From NCBI GenBank assembly GCA_027422505.1, contig JAPQWV010000005.1, forward strand, positions 16,696,501 to 16,760,500: 64,000 bases of DNA. The letters are read 5' to 3'. The position numbers and the translations under genes are program-made. The notes under the pieces were generated by a model. That model saw only the letters and a program-made list of their open reading frames with translations, did not search any database and had not been told where the DNA came from. The DNA comes from Craterostigma plantagineum (lineage: Eukaryota > Streptophyta > Magnoliopsida > Lamiales > Linderniaceae). Positions 31,031 through 42,470 of the stretch are shown here, piece by piece (within the stretch, counting starts at the first letter, position 1; each line of letters begins with the position of its first letter).

Positions 31031-34000
31031 CTGAATATCAATTAGCCAAACAAGTCATTAGTTCAAGAATTTTAAATTGAGTCGAAATTTAATTTCATCA
31101 AACTATAAGAATTTATCATGTCAAGGCATGTATGATGAATGTATAATTCGCCACATAGGTATACGAGAGGGAACTAATTTTAATTGATATTTATTAATGA
31201 AATTTTCGAAATTTGAAGTTAAAGCATGTAAAGTTTTGTTCGAAAATTATTCTAAGTGTTGAAGTGTTAAAATTTAGCACTGTTCACTCCGTTCTTTTTA
31301 TCGCTCAAGAATTGAAATCCTCAATTAAATTGCCTAAGTGCGACTTTTGATTGCAATTCTCTGTTTTGATTTGCGATCGAAAAAAAATTTATTCGGTAAG
31401 GTCTGCTACAGTAAAAAAGACTTAGAAGATTTTACCAAGTATTGAAATTATACGCGTGGTCCTGTAGCCGAGAAATTTTACGATCGAGAAATATTTTCGT
31501 GTAAATTTACGATCGAGAAATTTTTCGCGTAAATTTACGATCGGGAAATTTTCCCGCGTGAATAAAATTTTTCGCTGTGAAAGTTATCGAGCTAGAAAGT
31601 ATTTCGATTTAAAATGGTTTTTCGCTGCAACATTTTACGATCGAGAAAATTGACAACGAGAATCTAGGTTAATCATCGAGAAAATTTCGATCGATCAAAA
31701 TTATCGCTGCGTATTTTTACGATCGAGAAATTTTATCGTCGAAAAGTTAGTTTTGTCGCCGCTAAAATTTTCGACCGAGAACAAAGTTGAACTCGAAATT
31801 ACTGTTTTCGATTGTAGGTTTTGCGCTCGAAACTTAATGACATCTATTTAAACTATTCCGTTCAGTAATCTTTTCGCTCGCATAAAATCAAACTTCTAGT
31901 CTCGATTGTTATTATTTTTCGATCTACGTTATCTATCTTAACTATTAAGTCAAAAATTTAGCAATCGAATATCTTTTACGATGCAAACAATAACTCAATC
32001 AAATTGAAATTCAATTGACACTGTTTGCGAGCGAGAAAGTTCTTCGACGCCTTCAAGCATTTAAAACCCAGTTTTTATTCTAATTCTCAATCGAACTTTA
32101 AGAATGCAGATAATCGAAGAAATATACTCCTAGAATGATTAAAAACTTCGAAACTATTTTAAAATGCAGACTTTAACCAAGATTATAGAAAACAAATAGT
32201 CATAAACACTGCAAAATAGCACTCGAGTTTTTATATTTTGAACAGCCGAGAATTTATCCCGAAATCATGCGAAAGATCACAGAATATAGATGCAAATGGA
32301 ATTTAAACACACGCTATTCCCTAAAGGAAGTCGATTCCACCTTATAAAGACGAAAATCAGTGGAAAATGGAAGATTTAAAAGATTCTAAAGTTCGTCTTT
32401 GTGAAACTAGTTTTGCGCGAGAGAAAAATTTTGACTGTTGAATTTTGCGATCGAGGGTTTTGCGTGTATTTAGGTATTTTTGACTGCAAGCATTAATTTT
32501 GTTTAAGTGGGCTGATTAGACGTTTTCGAGACTCTAGCAATTTCTAAGCCCATTACTGTTTACGATCGAAAAACTTATGATCGAAAATTTTCATCTGGTA
32601 CCTATTTAATTTTCGCTCGACAAATTGGAAGCGAAAATTACCATTTGGTGCCAAATCAATTTTCGCTCGAGAAGCTGCGATCGAAAACTACAAGATTCAC
32701 CCAAATTTTCGATAGTAAGTTTTTCTATGTTTTCAGATCGACCTTAAGTTCAAGTAAAAACCACAGAATTGCTCCCCATATGTTTACCAATATATGTAAT
32801 TAACTCCCTGTAATTCAAAACGGTGACATCTGGCTCCATAGTCAAATTTTGTAAACCTGAAACTTAGAGCAAACATGTCGAAAATATTAGAATTAATTTG
32901 GAAGCAATTTTTCTATTTAGGCGCCCCTGTAAAGTATTTTTAAGAGAAACTGGTTAGATTCGAATTTATAAAACACGTCAACGATCCAAATATTTAACCA
33001 ACCAAAATTTAACCCCATGCCAAGCACTCCAAGTCTTGAATAATTCGTGAAGTCCTCCTCATTGTTTCTGCAACACTTAGAGAAAGACCATCAAAAATAT
33101 TTGGAGTTCAAGGCATAAATTTTGTAAATGCTCCCCCTCAAATAGTGCATTGATTTATCAAGCAAGTACATAAATCAATCTAAGTAACAATTACTAAAAA
33201 CACGCGATTTATCAAAATTAGCTCAGATACATGGTCCCTATACATGTAACTATACTTTCGCGCGAAGGTATGAGCAAAAACAAATATTCGCATTTTTAAC
33301 AATTCAGCTCAAATGCTAAGTAAAATTGCATATCATAATGTGCGTATAAAAATGTTTTTGTATATGAATATTTTTATTATTATTATATTATATATATCTA
33401 TATATACTTTTTTTTATGTATACTAATTTTATTAATAGTATGAGGTTAGATTATTTTGCTTCGATCATTGTCACGCCTAGTCATTCACAAGACACTCAAA
33501 AGATTTTATGCCGTCAAGTCACGTCAGCCTAACGTCCTAAGTTCAAAGTATGATCCATTTCGACAACTCTCACTAGGTTCGCTCTAGCTCTCATTTATTT
33601 TTGACTAGGGATTTTTATATTTATATTACTCAAGTCAACACAAGTCATATTAAGTCAATTTACCTGTGATCGAGACGCTTTTAATTATTTCACCTATGTG
33701 AGAGAGCGTCGTTTTGGAATTAAAGGGACTTTGAAGGCTACAATTTGGTTATGACTAAGAAGTGAAGGAAACTTTTGGGAAGAGTTGAGCTTTATGTCGT
33801 TTTCCATTCCTTCGTCGTTCTCCTTTTGTCCGTCATTTTTCTCTTTCGTCTTTTGTCTTTTTCATCCTTTTATCTTTTGTAATTTCTGCACTTCTTCAAG
33901 CTTAAGCTCCGCTTCTCTACGAGGCTGAGAGATTGTCTAAGGCGAAGTTCTTCTTGTTGGTTCTCGGGCCGATACCGTGCTCCTGTTCTCTTAATCCCTA

Positions 34001-34906
34001 GAGAGGTTTCAGAGATTATCGATTTGAAGAATGAATTCGAACCCAAGGCCGTGCTCCTCTTCTCGTTGTCTCGATATAAGACCGGATTATCGTTGTACTC
34101 CTCTTTCTAGCCGTTCAGACGAGTGTACGAGATTATCGATGGAGAAGTTCACAGCAAGATCCATACCCCCTTCTAATCATGATAGTCGAGTGGCATGTTC
34201 TTTTGGTCTACTTTTTGTGCGTTGAGCATTCCTCGTGTGCGTTTTCCACATTCTTTTGTCATCCTTTTCTTTTTCGTCTCGTTTTTCTCCCCCTCCTTTT
34301 CTCGATTCAATCAACCCGCCAAAATTTTAGATAGTCGGTTGAAGGCTCAACAGGTTTTCAAATGAAGAAAAGGAATTTGGAGAAGGCCCAAAAATGGATG
34401 ACTAAAGGCTATGTTAAAGGATTGAAAATCACAAATTTGGCCGATTAAGGAAGTTCCTAATTGCCCTAATCATTTTCCTAACGATCTAACGCAAGGCGAG
34501 TATGAGGCCAAGAATCACTAGTTAAGACAAGTAATGATTGTGTGACTCGCTCAAGAATAGATCCTTTCGAAAGAAATAAAAGGCTAGAAACCTCACTAAT
34601 GATAAAGTGGTTGTGTCTAGTGGAATCAACTAAAGAACTTTAGACACAAGAATGTGACTTAGACTGACAAAATGAAGCATTTTATCAGTCGCATGTCAGG
34701 GAAATTCATACGTAACTAGATCGAGCATCCTAAAGATATCGTCATTCCCCTAATATTATACTTATATGTATAATATTTTTGGATTTTCATTAGATTTTTT
34801 GTATTATGTTTGTTATTGTGAAATATTTACGCAAGATATAGCATTAAAGTATAGAAAACACATAGCATATAACATGTCAAAGCACATAGGAGCACGTAAG
34901 CACGAA
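31031..34906 (-). other. non-coding spacer of copia element 1 with recurring CGATCGAGAAA motif
   Basis: Nearly 3.9 kb without a supported gene. Between about 31360 and 32720 the motif TTACGATCGAGAAA (or its mirror AAAATTTTCGATCG) recurs at irregular intervals, for example near 31470, 31510, 31640, 31720 and 32450. The same motif is frequent in the element's 5' leader (36130-36640). Two CT-rich purine-tract-like sites (near 32770 and 33130) read GGGGAGC on the minus strand. 33700-34330 is CT-rich and non-coding. Confidence 0.6.
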
Positions 34907-35690
34907 TTACAAAATGTTCAACATGCCTAATTTTCCGACAAGGAATTGAAACCGTTTTTCATCCAACGCCATGGTGAAAATGTCAGCTAGTTGATATTCC
35001 GTGTTCACAAAATACATATCAATAGTGCCTTTTTCTACGTGATCTTTTATAAAGTGATATCGTATGTCTATGTGTTTTGTGCATGAGTGGTGAACGGAAT
35101 TACACGTAATCGCAATGGCACTTTGACTATCGCTATAAATGGGTATATTATTTAAATTGTACCCATAATCGCGAAGCTGAGTCCGCATCCAAAGCATTTG
35201 CGAGCAACAGCTGGCAGCCGCGACGTATTCAGCCTCAGCCGTGACGTTGAAACGCAGTTCTGCTTCTTGGATGACCAGCAGACTAGCTTTTCGCCTAGAA
35301 ATTGAGCGCCGCCGGAGGTGCTCTTCCTGTCCATTCGGCAACCTGCATAATCAGCGTCAGTGTAGCCAACTAATTTCAAATTTGTGCCCTTAGGATACCA
35401 TAAACCTAAGGTTGAGGTGCCCTTGAGGTAGCACAGAATCCGCTTGACCGCAAGCATGTGAGATTCTTTGGGGTCGGCTTGGAAACGGGCACACAGGCAG
35501 GTGGCAAACATAATATCCGGCCGGCTTGAGGTGAGATAGAAAAGAGAGCCGATTATGCTGCGATAAAGTGTGATGTCGACCGCTTTTCCAGTGGGAATCC
35601 AACTTGCAGCTTGTTGACATAGGAGTGCTGAGAGGCTTGCTCTGATCTTGTTGGAACTTCTTTAGAATGTCCTTGATGTATTTAGTCGGA
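34907..35690 (-). pseudogene. copia RT 3' end and RNase H fragment (element 1)
   Basis: The minus strand gives the RT tail (SPTKYIKDILKKF, then a frame change), the copia block VKRILCYLKGTSTLGLWYPK and RNase H motifs YTDADYAGCRMDRKSTSG, AEAEYVAAASCCSQ, IYSDSQSAIAI and HIDIRYHFIKDHVEKG. It ends with ADIFTMALDEKRFQFLVGKLG. Frameshifts occur near 35300 and 35500. The RT catalytic YVDD region is absent, so it cannot be active. Confidence 0.9.
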
Positions 35691-35691
35691 C

Positions 35692-35997
35692 TTATTGCAG
35701 CCGTTGGTTGCTTAGAATGTTCTTGGCTATCAGATCAGCCTTTGCTCTCACTCTTTCCTCCTCTGTGTATTCCCTAGAGTCTTTGAGTCGCCTAGAGGCG
35801 GGAATTGGAGGATTAGCAGTGTTGTCGTCGGGTACATTTACCCAGAACTGAGCTGCACCTTGCTCAAGTGATGAGAGAAGGTTGTCGGCCTGTTCCTTCA
35901 GCTCAATGAAATTCAGAAAACGACTTCGCCATACTGTGTATTCGCCTCTCTTAAGTATCGGGGGACGGTTGTCATTGCCAAGCGAGTAAGCATCCAT
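35692..35997 (-). pseudogene. copia gag N-terminal fragment (element 1)
   Basis: From the ATG at 35997 it reads MDAYSLGNDNRPPILKRGEY, then VWRSRFLNFIE and EERVRAKADLIAKNIL, the N-terminal part of plant copia gag. It stops at 35692, where the sequence jumps straight into the RT tail; this marks the endpoint of a large internal deletion. The nucleocapsid zinc knuckle is lost. Confidence 0.85.
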
Positions 35998-37062
35998 GTT
36001 GTTTTCTTGAGTTGATGTAGGATCTTCGTTTGTTATTTTGAGAGTTTGGACTGATGTTATGTGCTTCACAAGTGGCAAATTAGTTAGTAGCGTTTGATTC
36101 TAAAGCAGTCGAGAATTATTTTCATTCAATCTTTAGAGTTTGATCAAAAATAATTTCGTCGAGATTAAATGTATTCGTTACTGTTCTCGTGCGAGAAAGG
36201 TTTGTCAGCGAAAAATTTGGCGAGCGAAGAAAATTGCTCAAAATCTTCCGATCGAAAAAAATTTTTGGATCGTGAATTTACTTCGAGCGCAAGAAACAGT
36301 ACATCAAGTAAGTTTCTCGATGGGTCAAAATAAATCCGTTGACTGGAAAAATTTTCCAACCGTAAATGATTTTCGCTAGGTCAAACTTTAATAGTTTGAC
36401 CGAAAATGTTTTTCGACGGAAAGTTTTGCGATCGCAAAGGTCAATATTGGTCTCGTCGAAAAAGATTTTCGCTAAGTAATGCTCGAGAAATTTTTCTACT
36501 AAAGTCGTTCTTGGTAAAGGCGACTTTAGGTCTGACGTAGTATTCTGATCGAGAAAAATTTTTCGCGCAGAGTTTTTCGATCGAGAAATTAACCTGATCT
36601 GAAAACCTAGCGAGAAAAATTGAACTAATCGCAAAAAAAAAAAAAACAGAATACAATTAACACTGATTCAAGCAAAGACGATGAATTAGACGATGAAATT
36701 CCAGGTATTTGCTCGTAATCAGATGATGAACACGCACGGACAAACAACTAAACACATTATGAAGCAAAACATGTCGATTTTAACCAGTATCAGAATGTGT
36801 TCTAACATTTTATGCATGAATAGTAGTTTCTCAAATCCAATCGAATTCGGTAAATCAATGCTCACACAGCTACGAATCTAATCGCAAACAACTTATATCA
36901 CTAAAACGTGCACAGAAACATCAAACTCAAACCAAATAAGCTCATAATTGAGCTATTAGATAGAAATTAAATTTTGCGCCAAACTGTTCTCCTATGGAAC
37001 AATGTCAGAATCAGAATTTCGATCCAATTCTAACAATTTACGATTCAAAACAGAACGAATCT

Positions 37063-37074
37063 GCTCTGATACCA
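37063..37074 (-). other. primer binding site of copia element 1
   Basis: TGGTATCAGAGC on the minus strand, complementary to the 3' end of initiator methionine tRNA, two bases inside the 5' LTR. Confidence 0.93.
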
Positions 37075-37076
37075 AT

Positions 37077-37425
37077 TGTTAGGTCCTATTTTATCAACTC
37101 TAAGATCCTAGGCTTCAATTCTAAGGAAATCGATTAGAATTATTGAGAATTGAATTTCGATCGAAAACCTTTTTTGAAGAACGTCGAGAGAGAAACCTTG
37201 TAGTGAGATGATGTTTTCTTACTTTCACTCTCTAATTAGATTGGCAGCCCTCCGGATCAAATTTTTAAAATCTTCTATTAAGCTCAATGATTGTACAAGT
37301 ATTTATACCAAACATACTTGGTATAAATAACAAGTGAAGTCCTAAACTAAGGACAAATACAATAAAAGCCCCTAATTACAAGGACAGTTAATAAATCAAA
37401 GCACAACTTAAAATGATATTCTACA
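37077..37425 (-). repeat. 5' LTR of copia element 1
   Basis: 349 bp partner of 27257-27608. It begins on the minus strand TGTAGAATATCATTTTAAG and ends CCTAACA, next to the PBS. The TTATC duplication follows at 37426-37430. Confidence 0.95.
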
Positions 37426-37679
37426 TTATCAGATTTATTCCCAGAATATGAAACACATCAGATGGCCTAAAAGAGTGACAGTTCCATGTGTTATAGTTAA
37501 CAATGAGTACTCTCTTCCATAATATCAGCACTTACTTTTCTCCTCACCACTCTCATTCGTAAATGAAGTGAAATGTGCCCATACCTTCGATCTTTTCTTA
37601 GAAGCTCGAGCTTTCTTTGCTCCTGAATCGGCATTTCACTTTTCTTTCTGTCGAAATACATGTCCTTGTCCCCAGCCTC
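37426..37679 (-). pseudogene. hAT transposase pseudogene, piece A (BED zinc finger)
   Basis: The minus strand reads KKARASKKRSKVWAHFTSF, then KC..YYGREYS, ITHGTVTLLGHL and C, the BED zinc-finger pattern at the N-terminus of plant hAT transposases. A stop lies between the two finger halves. The frame continues upstream across the CACTA insertion into 39428-39667 and downstream across copia element 1 into 26732-27256. Together the pieces outline one hAT gene split by later insertions. Confidence 0.8.
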
Positions 37680-37954
37680 CACTACAATAAACACCTATTT
37701 TGGCGACTACATATAGCGACTACATAAGTTGTAGACGCTAAAATAAAATAATACCGACTACAAAACATAAACGGCGATTAATATTTCGTAGTCGCTAATA
37801 GCGACCACAAAATTAGTCGCTGTTACTTACTTATGTAGTCGCTAAATGAAAATTTCCACACGACCGCCAAAATTTTCCACTAGAAAAATATACCTACAAC
37901 ATTTACCCTAGCGACTAAGTTAGTAGTCGGTAAAACCCATATAAAATTCCTCTT

Positions 37955-38230
37955 CTTCAATCATCGGTCAGTTCCCACCTCGCAAAATAAATCGCAGCGC
38001 CTCTCAACCTTAATCTCCATCTGCGCGCGGCACTCCTCACCCCGTCCGCTCTGTCGTTGCTTCGTCGCCGGGGCTTTCTGCGCAGGTCGTCCGAGGTTGA
38101 ACCAGCCACACAGCCATGGCGGATTCTCGCCGGATCTTCGGATCTCGCAGTCCTGTCTCACCGTCCCTGCCGCCCTGCCCCTCGAGCCTCCCACCCTGAT
38201 CGCCAAGTGCAGAAACGGTAGCAGCAAAGG
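37955..38230. other. GC-rich segment of unknown origin within the CACTA
   Basis: This is much more GC-rich than its surroundings, and lies next to the captured sulfurtransferase pieces. It could be that gene's 5' exon/UTR region or a second captured fragment. The minus-strand open frame across it (to 38383) shows no familiar motif. A second C-rich patch (38815-38960) is low complexity. Confidence 0.4.
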
Positions 38231-38234
38231 CTTT

Positions 38235-38830
38235 CTCCCGAAGATATGCTGATTGTTTACGATGGAAAGGGAATTTTCAGCGCACCGCGCGTTTGGTGGT
38301 ATGTTTCTCTTTTCTCTTGTAACATATTTTCTGGTCTTGAAATAAAGTTTTTTGTTCTTTTGTTTGTCGTATATCTTAATCAACGAACAAGGATGTTCCG
38401 ATTATTTGGACACGATAAGATTTGGGTGTTAGACGGTGGCCAACCAAAGTGGCGTGTTTCGGGATTTGGCGTTGAGTCAAGCGATGCTTTCAAAGACAAA
38501 CGATGCAGGAGAGGCAGTGTACAAAGGACGTGAAGTAAGTTGATATAATCTAAATCTAAATCTCTGCTTCTATCTTGAATATGTTCATTCCCGCGTCATT
38601 ACTTAACATAAGGAAATAGAAAATGAAGTGCACGATGATATGCAGATCGGACCAATTACTTTCCAGACAAATTATCAGCCACATCTACTGTGGACTTTAG
38701 AAGAGGTACGAGTTTTGCCTATTATGTTCGATTGAAAGGTCCATGCTTTTCTAGGATTTGTTTTGTTATTTCAGGTTAAGAAGAATATTAAGAAGCAAAC
38801 GCACCAGCATGTTGATGTCCTCGTCGTGCC
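38235..38830 (+). pseudogene. captured fragment of thiosulfate/mercaptopyruvate sulfurtransferase gene
   Basis: Exon-like blocks with splice-like borders: up to 38298 (SPEDMLIVYDGKGIFSAPRV, donor GTATGT); 38392-38534 (MFRLFGHDKIWVLDGGQPKW, RVSGF.VESS, with a frame change before the end, donor GTAAGT); about 38613-38705 (MQIGPITFQTNYQPHLLWTL, donor GTACGA); and from 38776 (VKKNIKKQTHQHVDV). These are consecutive pieces of the first rhodanese domain and linker of plant STR1/STR2-type two-domain sulfurtransferases. The active-site cysteine region lies outside the captured part. Introns are retained, so capture was from genomic DNA, not mRNA. Confidence 0.87.
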
Positions 38831-39427
38831 GCCCCTCACAGCCACCCCGCCCCTCGCTGCCGCCCCCCTCGCAAGTCGCAGCACCGCCCCCCCTCGCCGT
38901 GCCTCCCTGCGCCTCGCCGTGCCTCTCAGCCGCCTCCCAATCGTGGGAATGCCCGTCGACGAGCTCATTGAGAAGGACCCATAGCTTTACCGGAGTTTTT
39001 CATTTGCGCAGTTGGACTTTAATTTTTTGTTTTTCGCTGATTTGATGTAGTGGATTATTGTTTTTTTAATATATATCAATGGCATTTTAAATTGTATTCT
39101 ATACTTCCAGTTTTATTTATTTTTATTTTTATTAACTATTTAATATAATTACCAATTACAATAAAATAAAAGAATTCACAAAAAGAAAAAAAAAATTTGA
39201 CCTTAGCGACTACAAGTGTAGTCTGTATGCAGTCGGTAAGTAAGTTCGCGACTACAAAGTTGTAGTCGCCACGTAGTCGCTAAACAACGACTAATTGTCG
39301 ACTACATGAATTTAGCGACAAGCGAAATAGCGACTACAACATGTAGTCGCTAATGTAGTTTAGCGACTAATTTTTAGGATTTAGCGACTAATTTTTGTAG
39401 TCGCTAAAAGACCTTTTTTTTGTAGTG

Positions 39428-39667
39428 CTCCACAATCTCGGGTTCTCACATCCTTTGTTCTGTGGTGCGATTTGCTCTTCCATAAAAGAAGATGAATGCG
39501 TCAGGCCGCACGCCGGAGAGGATTCCCGTGGATGGTGGCAGTGAGAGTATGTGTTGGTTTCGTTGGGGTCTTGAGAGAGTGGCAACGGTATAAAAAAGGA
39601 AGATGGCGATTATGATGGTAATGGTGTGCGATCGATGCCCTAATTCATATTGTTTCTTATATGACAT
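39428..39667 (-). pseudogene. 5' end of the hAT pseudogene (upstream of the CACTA insertion)
   Basis: When the CACTA element and one CTC copy are removed, this joins smoothly to 37679 and extends the minus-strand frame upstream (MEEQIAPQNKGCENPRLW). No strong motif lies here, so the assignment is by contiguity. Confidence 0.5.
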
Positions 39668-39675
39668 ATCTTTTA

Positions 39676-40049
39676 GAGTGTGTTTGGTTGGGAGTATTAG
39701 GAGGGATTGATGGGGTTAGAATTAATTAATGCAGTGTTTCGTTGGCAGGTTTATTTAAAGGTAGGATTTAATTAACACCGCCAATAAGCTTATTAGCTAA
39801 AGCTACATCTCTCCCTACCTTTAGCTAATCTGGGGCATTTCTGATAAATTTATACATTATCCATAAACTATTAAATTTAAAACACGGGCAAAATGTAATT
39901 GAATATACTTACACACCATCTAAAATAGCCTATCAAACACATCCCACGTTATTATGTAAATCCATCAACCAAACATCATAAATACCATCCATTATTTAAA
40001 CTCAACTAAAACTAATACCGTCTAAACCCATTCCATACCGAACGGACTC
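39676..40049. mobile_element. Tourist/PIF-like MITE
   Basis: The ends are GAGTGTGTTTGGTTGGG and, reversed, GAGTCCGTTCGGTATGG. The flanking trinucleotide TTA is duplicated (39673-39675 and 40050-40052), as expected for PIF/Harbinger elements. It is 374 bp and non-coding. Confidence 0.68.
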
Positions 40050-40089
40050 TTAATTTTAAGTAAAGTTATATAAAGTAATATTTTCTTTT

Positions 40090-41819
40090 TGAAGTGTAAA
40101 ATATGCCTGGGGTGGGGGGGGGGGGGTGGGGGATTAGGCTATAAAAAATTGGATTGTTCTTCTTTGAACAATACTTTTCTTTAAGAAGATATTGCAGAGT
40201 GTGTTATTTCCCTGAAATCAGTATGAGTATTGATGTTATCTCCCTAACCCTGTTTCAAAATATCACGTTAGTTTCAGAAATGGTTGCTATGATATCACCT
40301 AGATATTAGCGCGTGTTCCGGGTTTGTCTCACAGTAAAGAAAATAGCAGAAAGGAAAGTGAGACGAGATTTTTATACAGGTTATATCCCCAACTGGGGTT
40401 TAATCCTGTCTTTGGGATGTTATCACCCCAAGAGTTCCAATCAATCACTAGGTATTACCAGTTATGGTTACAAAATGATTGACCCTTACACAACCGAAGC
40501 GCTTTGGAAACTAGACCTCCACCTAGGCTATCACACGCCAAGTTTCGATCCACGTCGTTAACCCAGGAAACCTATTCCCCGACTGGATACAACTTGCTAC
40601 CGAAGGGCCACCGAATCCACCAAATTCGTCCCTCCACGTGCGAAAGACTCCAACCGCGCTCCTTTGTGCGTTCAACGTGCCCGCAGACACAACACGTCGG
40701 AAGACAATGGTTTTAGGGTAGGGTGATACTAAAGATCGCTCAAAGGGTACAGATTCGCAAATTAAGCTCAACCACAAACTAAGAATGAATCGCAAATTTC
40801 GCTCAAGAACTCTAAGGGATTCGTTTGCTTGTGTGTTCGTTGTGTGTACCCTTCAAAGTGAAGTGTTCTCTTCTATATAGTCCAATAATCGCTTCTACAC
40901 TTCACAAGGAAAGTTAAGCACAAAATATGCAAGATAAAGCTCAATAATCACGTGCATTAACTCAACCAATCATGCCAAGAATAAACCAATTAAGCTCCAC
41001 GGTCATGCATGATCACTTACCATAAATACCACAGATTAACATTCATTCCACAGTAATCTCATCTATTCGTCAGCATATTCCATATATAATCCACACAGCA
41101 TATTTTCAACGGTAAGCTCAATCAACTGATTTCTTTCCCAAAATATGATAGCCAATTCGCACAGAGAAAGATTTGATCTACTGAGTATAATGCAAAGCAT
41201 AACTTTCCATGTATGGTGATCTCATCCGATTTCAGCACATTCCATAAATAGACTCAATTAGCATCTTACCACATATAATCCCAATCAATTAATCACTTTC
41301 CATAATATAAATACTAAGTCGCACAAGGAAAGTAGGATCATGATTCACTGATTTAAGAGTCACATAATATCGTACTCAACGGATATATCATTGATATTCT
41401 TTCCTAAAATAGATCAATCACGTTTCAGCTCAATCAGAATATCTTTTCCATATTTACAGCATAGTCATTCATATCCGTGTGATCACATCAATATTCTTTC
41501 CTAAAATAACTCAATCTCGCAGACAGTTTGCATATCACATAACATGATATATTTTCCATATATAGCACGCAACGAGATTCCATTAATACGAAAACGTTCA
41601 TAACCAGGTGATCACATAAATATTCCAGTTAAGCATAAGATCACACAAATTCGATTTTCTTATTAGTTCAATCACATTCAAGCGCTTAATCGAACATTTT
41701 TGACATACTTAAACATCACATAACATGCATATCGAGTTTTCTAATTTGTACCCCCCAATTTACATAATTACTTGGAATAATCAAAACTCTCATAGTCATT
41801 TGGACCAAAAAGGTCTACA
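40090..41819 (-). repeat. 3' LTR of copia element 2
   Basis: 1730 bp, ends TGTAGACC..CTTCA on the minus strand. It differs from the partner at scattered positions and has a long G run (40111-40133) where the partner has a shorter one. The region 40300-40800 holds GC-richer sequence and an open frame of no coding value. Confidence 0.95.
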
Positions 41820-42470
41820 ATCTCCCCCTTTTTGATGATGACATGTAATTAATGCCTATCTTAAGCATATGAGTACACTCGATATGAAACCATTTAAGCA
41901 CGTAGCATGTTTAAGTATCACAGCATGCGACATATGATCAGAGCAAAGAATTTTATCAAATTTTATAGCATGCTCCCCCTGTCTAATTGCTAATATTCCT
42001 ATGTAAAGCACAGAAGCAAAGATTTAGCAATTACCAGGTTATATCATATGGAACATCTCAAGTTACCATGGAATCGCTCAAGTTTTCACATCACATCAGT
42101 TTGCTCCCCCTGCCTATGTGCGGAATTTCCTAATCCTTAACAAATCATCAACTAAATCACAAAGAGGATTAAGACATAAGCATTTAAAAGCAAACAAGCC
42201 GATTATATTATATCATTCCAAAATAACAAAATAAGGCATTAATTGCCTAGACTTCTCCCCCTTCAGCATCAAAAAGGAGGGACCAACACCACCAACATAC
42301 CTAAACCTGCAACCAACCTCGACCCTCAAACCCAAGAACCAGTGAAAAACAAACTAGATCTAATCCTATCAGAGCTAGGGAATTACTAAGGAACAAGATC
42401 TAAGAGCTGGAATCGCTATCGGATGAGGCAGATGAGGATTCAGCGATATTAAGAGCCGCGGAGATCTCCT
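41820..42470 (-). other. 3' untranslated region with repeated polypurine tracts
   Basis: Directly inside the 3' LTR the minus strand has AAAAAGGGGGAGAT (41820-41834), the expected PPT. Further CTCCCC blocks (GGGGGAG on the minus strand) lie near 41972, 42102 and 42257. No coding is seen between the accessory ORF and the LTR. Confidence 0.75.

Larger units (their letters stand above)
27257..37425 (-). mobile_element. Ty1-copia retrotransposon with internal pol deletion (element 1)
   Basis: LTRs at 27257-27608 (3') and 37077-37425 (5', reading the minus strand), ending TGTAGAATATC..CCTAACA on that strand. A perfect 5 bp duplication TTATC flanks it (27252-27256, 37426-37430). A PBS TGGTATCAGAGC (initiator Met tRNA) is at 37074-37063 and a purine tract AAAGGGGAGA lies at the 3' LTR. 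Total length is 10,169 bp. The 5' part of gag is fused directly to the 3' end of reverse transcriptase, so most of gag, protease, integrase and the RT core are missing. Downstream of RNase H come a long non-coding spacer and a degenerate accessory reading frame in sense orientation. It inserted into the hAT pseudogene. Confidence 0.97.
37680..39427. mobile_element. CACTA element carrying sulfurtransferase gene fragments (Pack-CACTA-like)
   Basis: Starts CACTACAATAAACACC, ends CTTTTTTTTGTAGTG and is flanked by a perfect CTC duplication (37677-37679, 39428-39430). Both ends (37700-37930 and 39200-39410) hold many TAGTCGCTA/TAGCGACTA subterminal repeats; the family is shared with 23451-23974 and 16310-16689. 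No transposase is present. The centre contains host-derived exon and intron sequence. Length is 1748 bp. It inserted into the 5' part of the hAT pseudogene. Confidence 0.95.

Noticed and set aside
38771..38968. Arginine/proline-rich ORFs in three frames
   Set aside because: Low-complexity C-rich DNA inside the CACTA element gives open frames in several phases; only the short VKKNIKKQTHQHVDV block at its start matches the captured gene.
40313..40795. ORFs on both strands repeated at 48742-49087
   Set aside because: These lie within both LTRs of copia element 2; no motif, and duplicated with the LTR.
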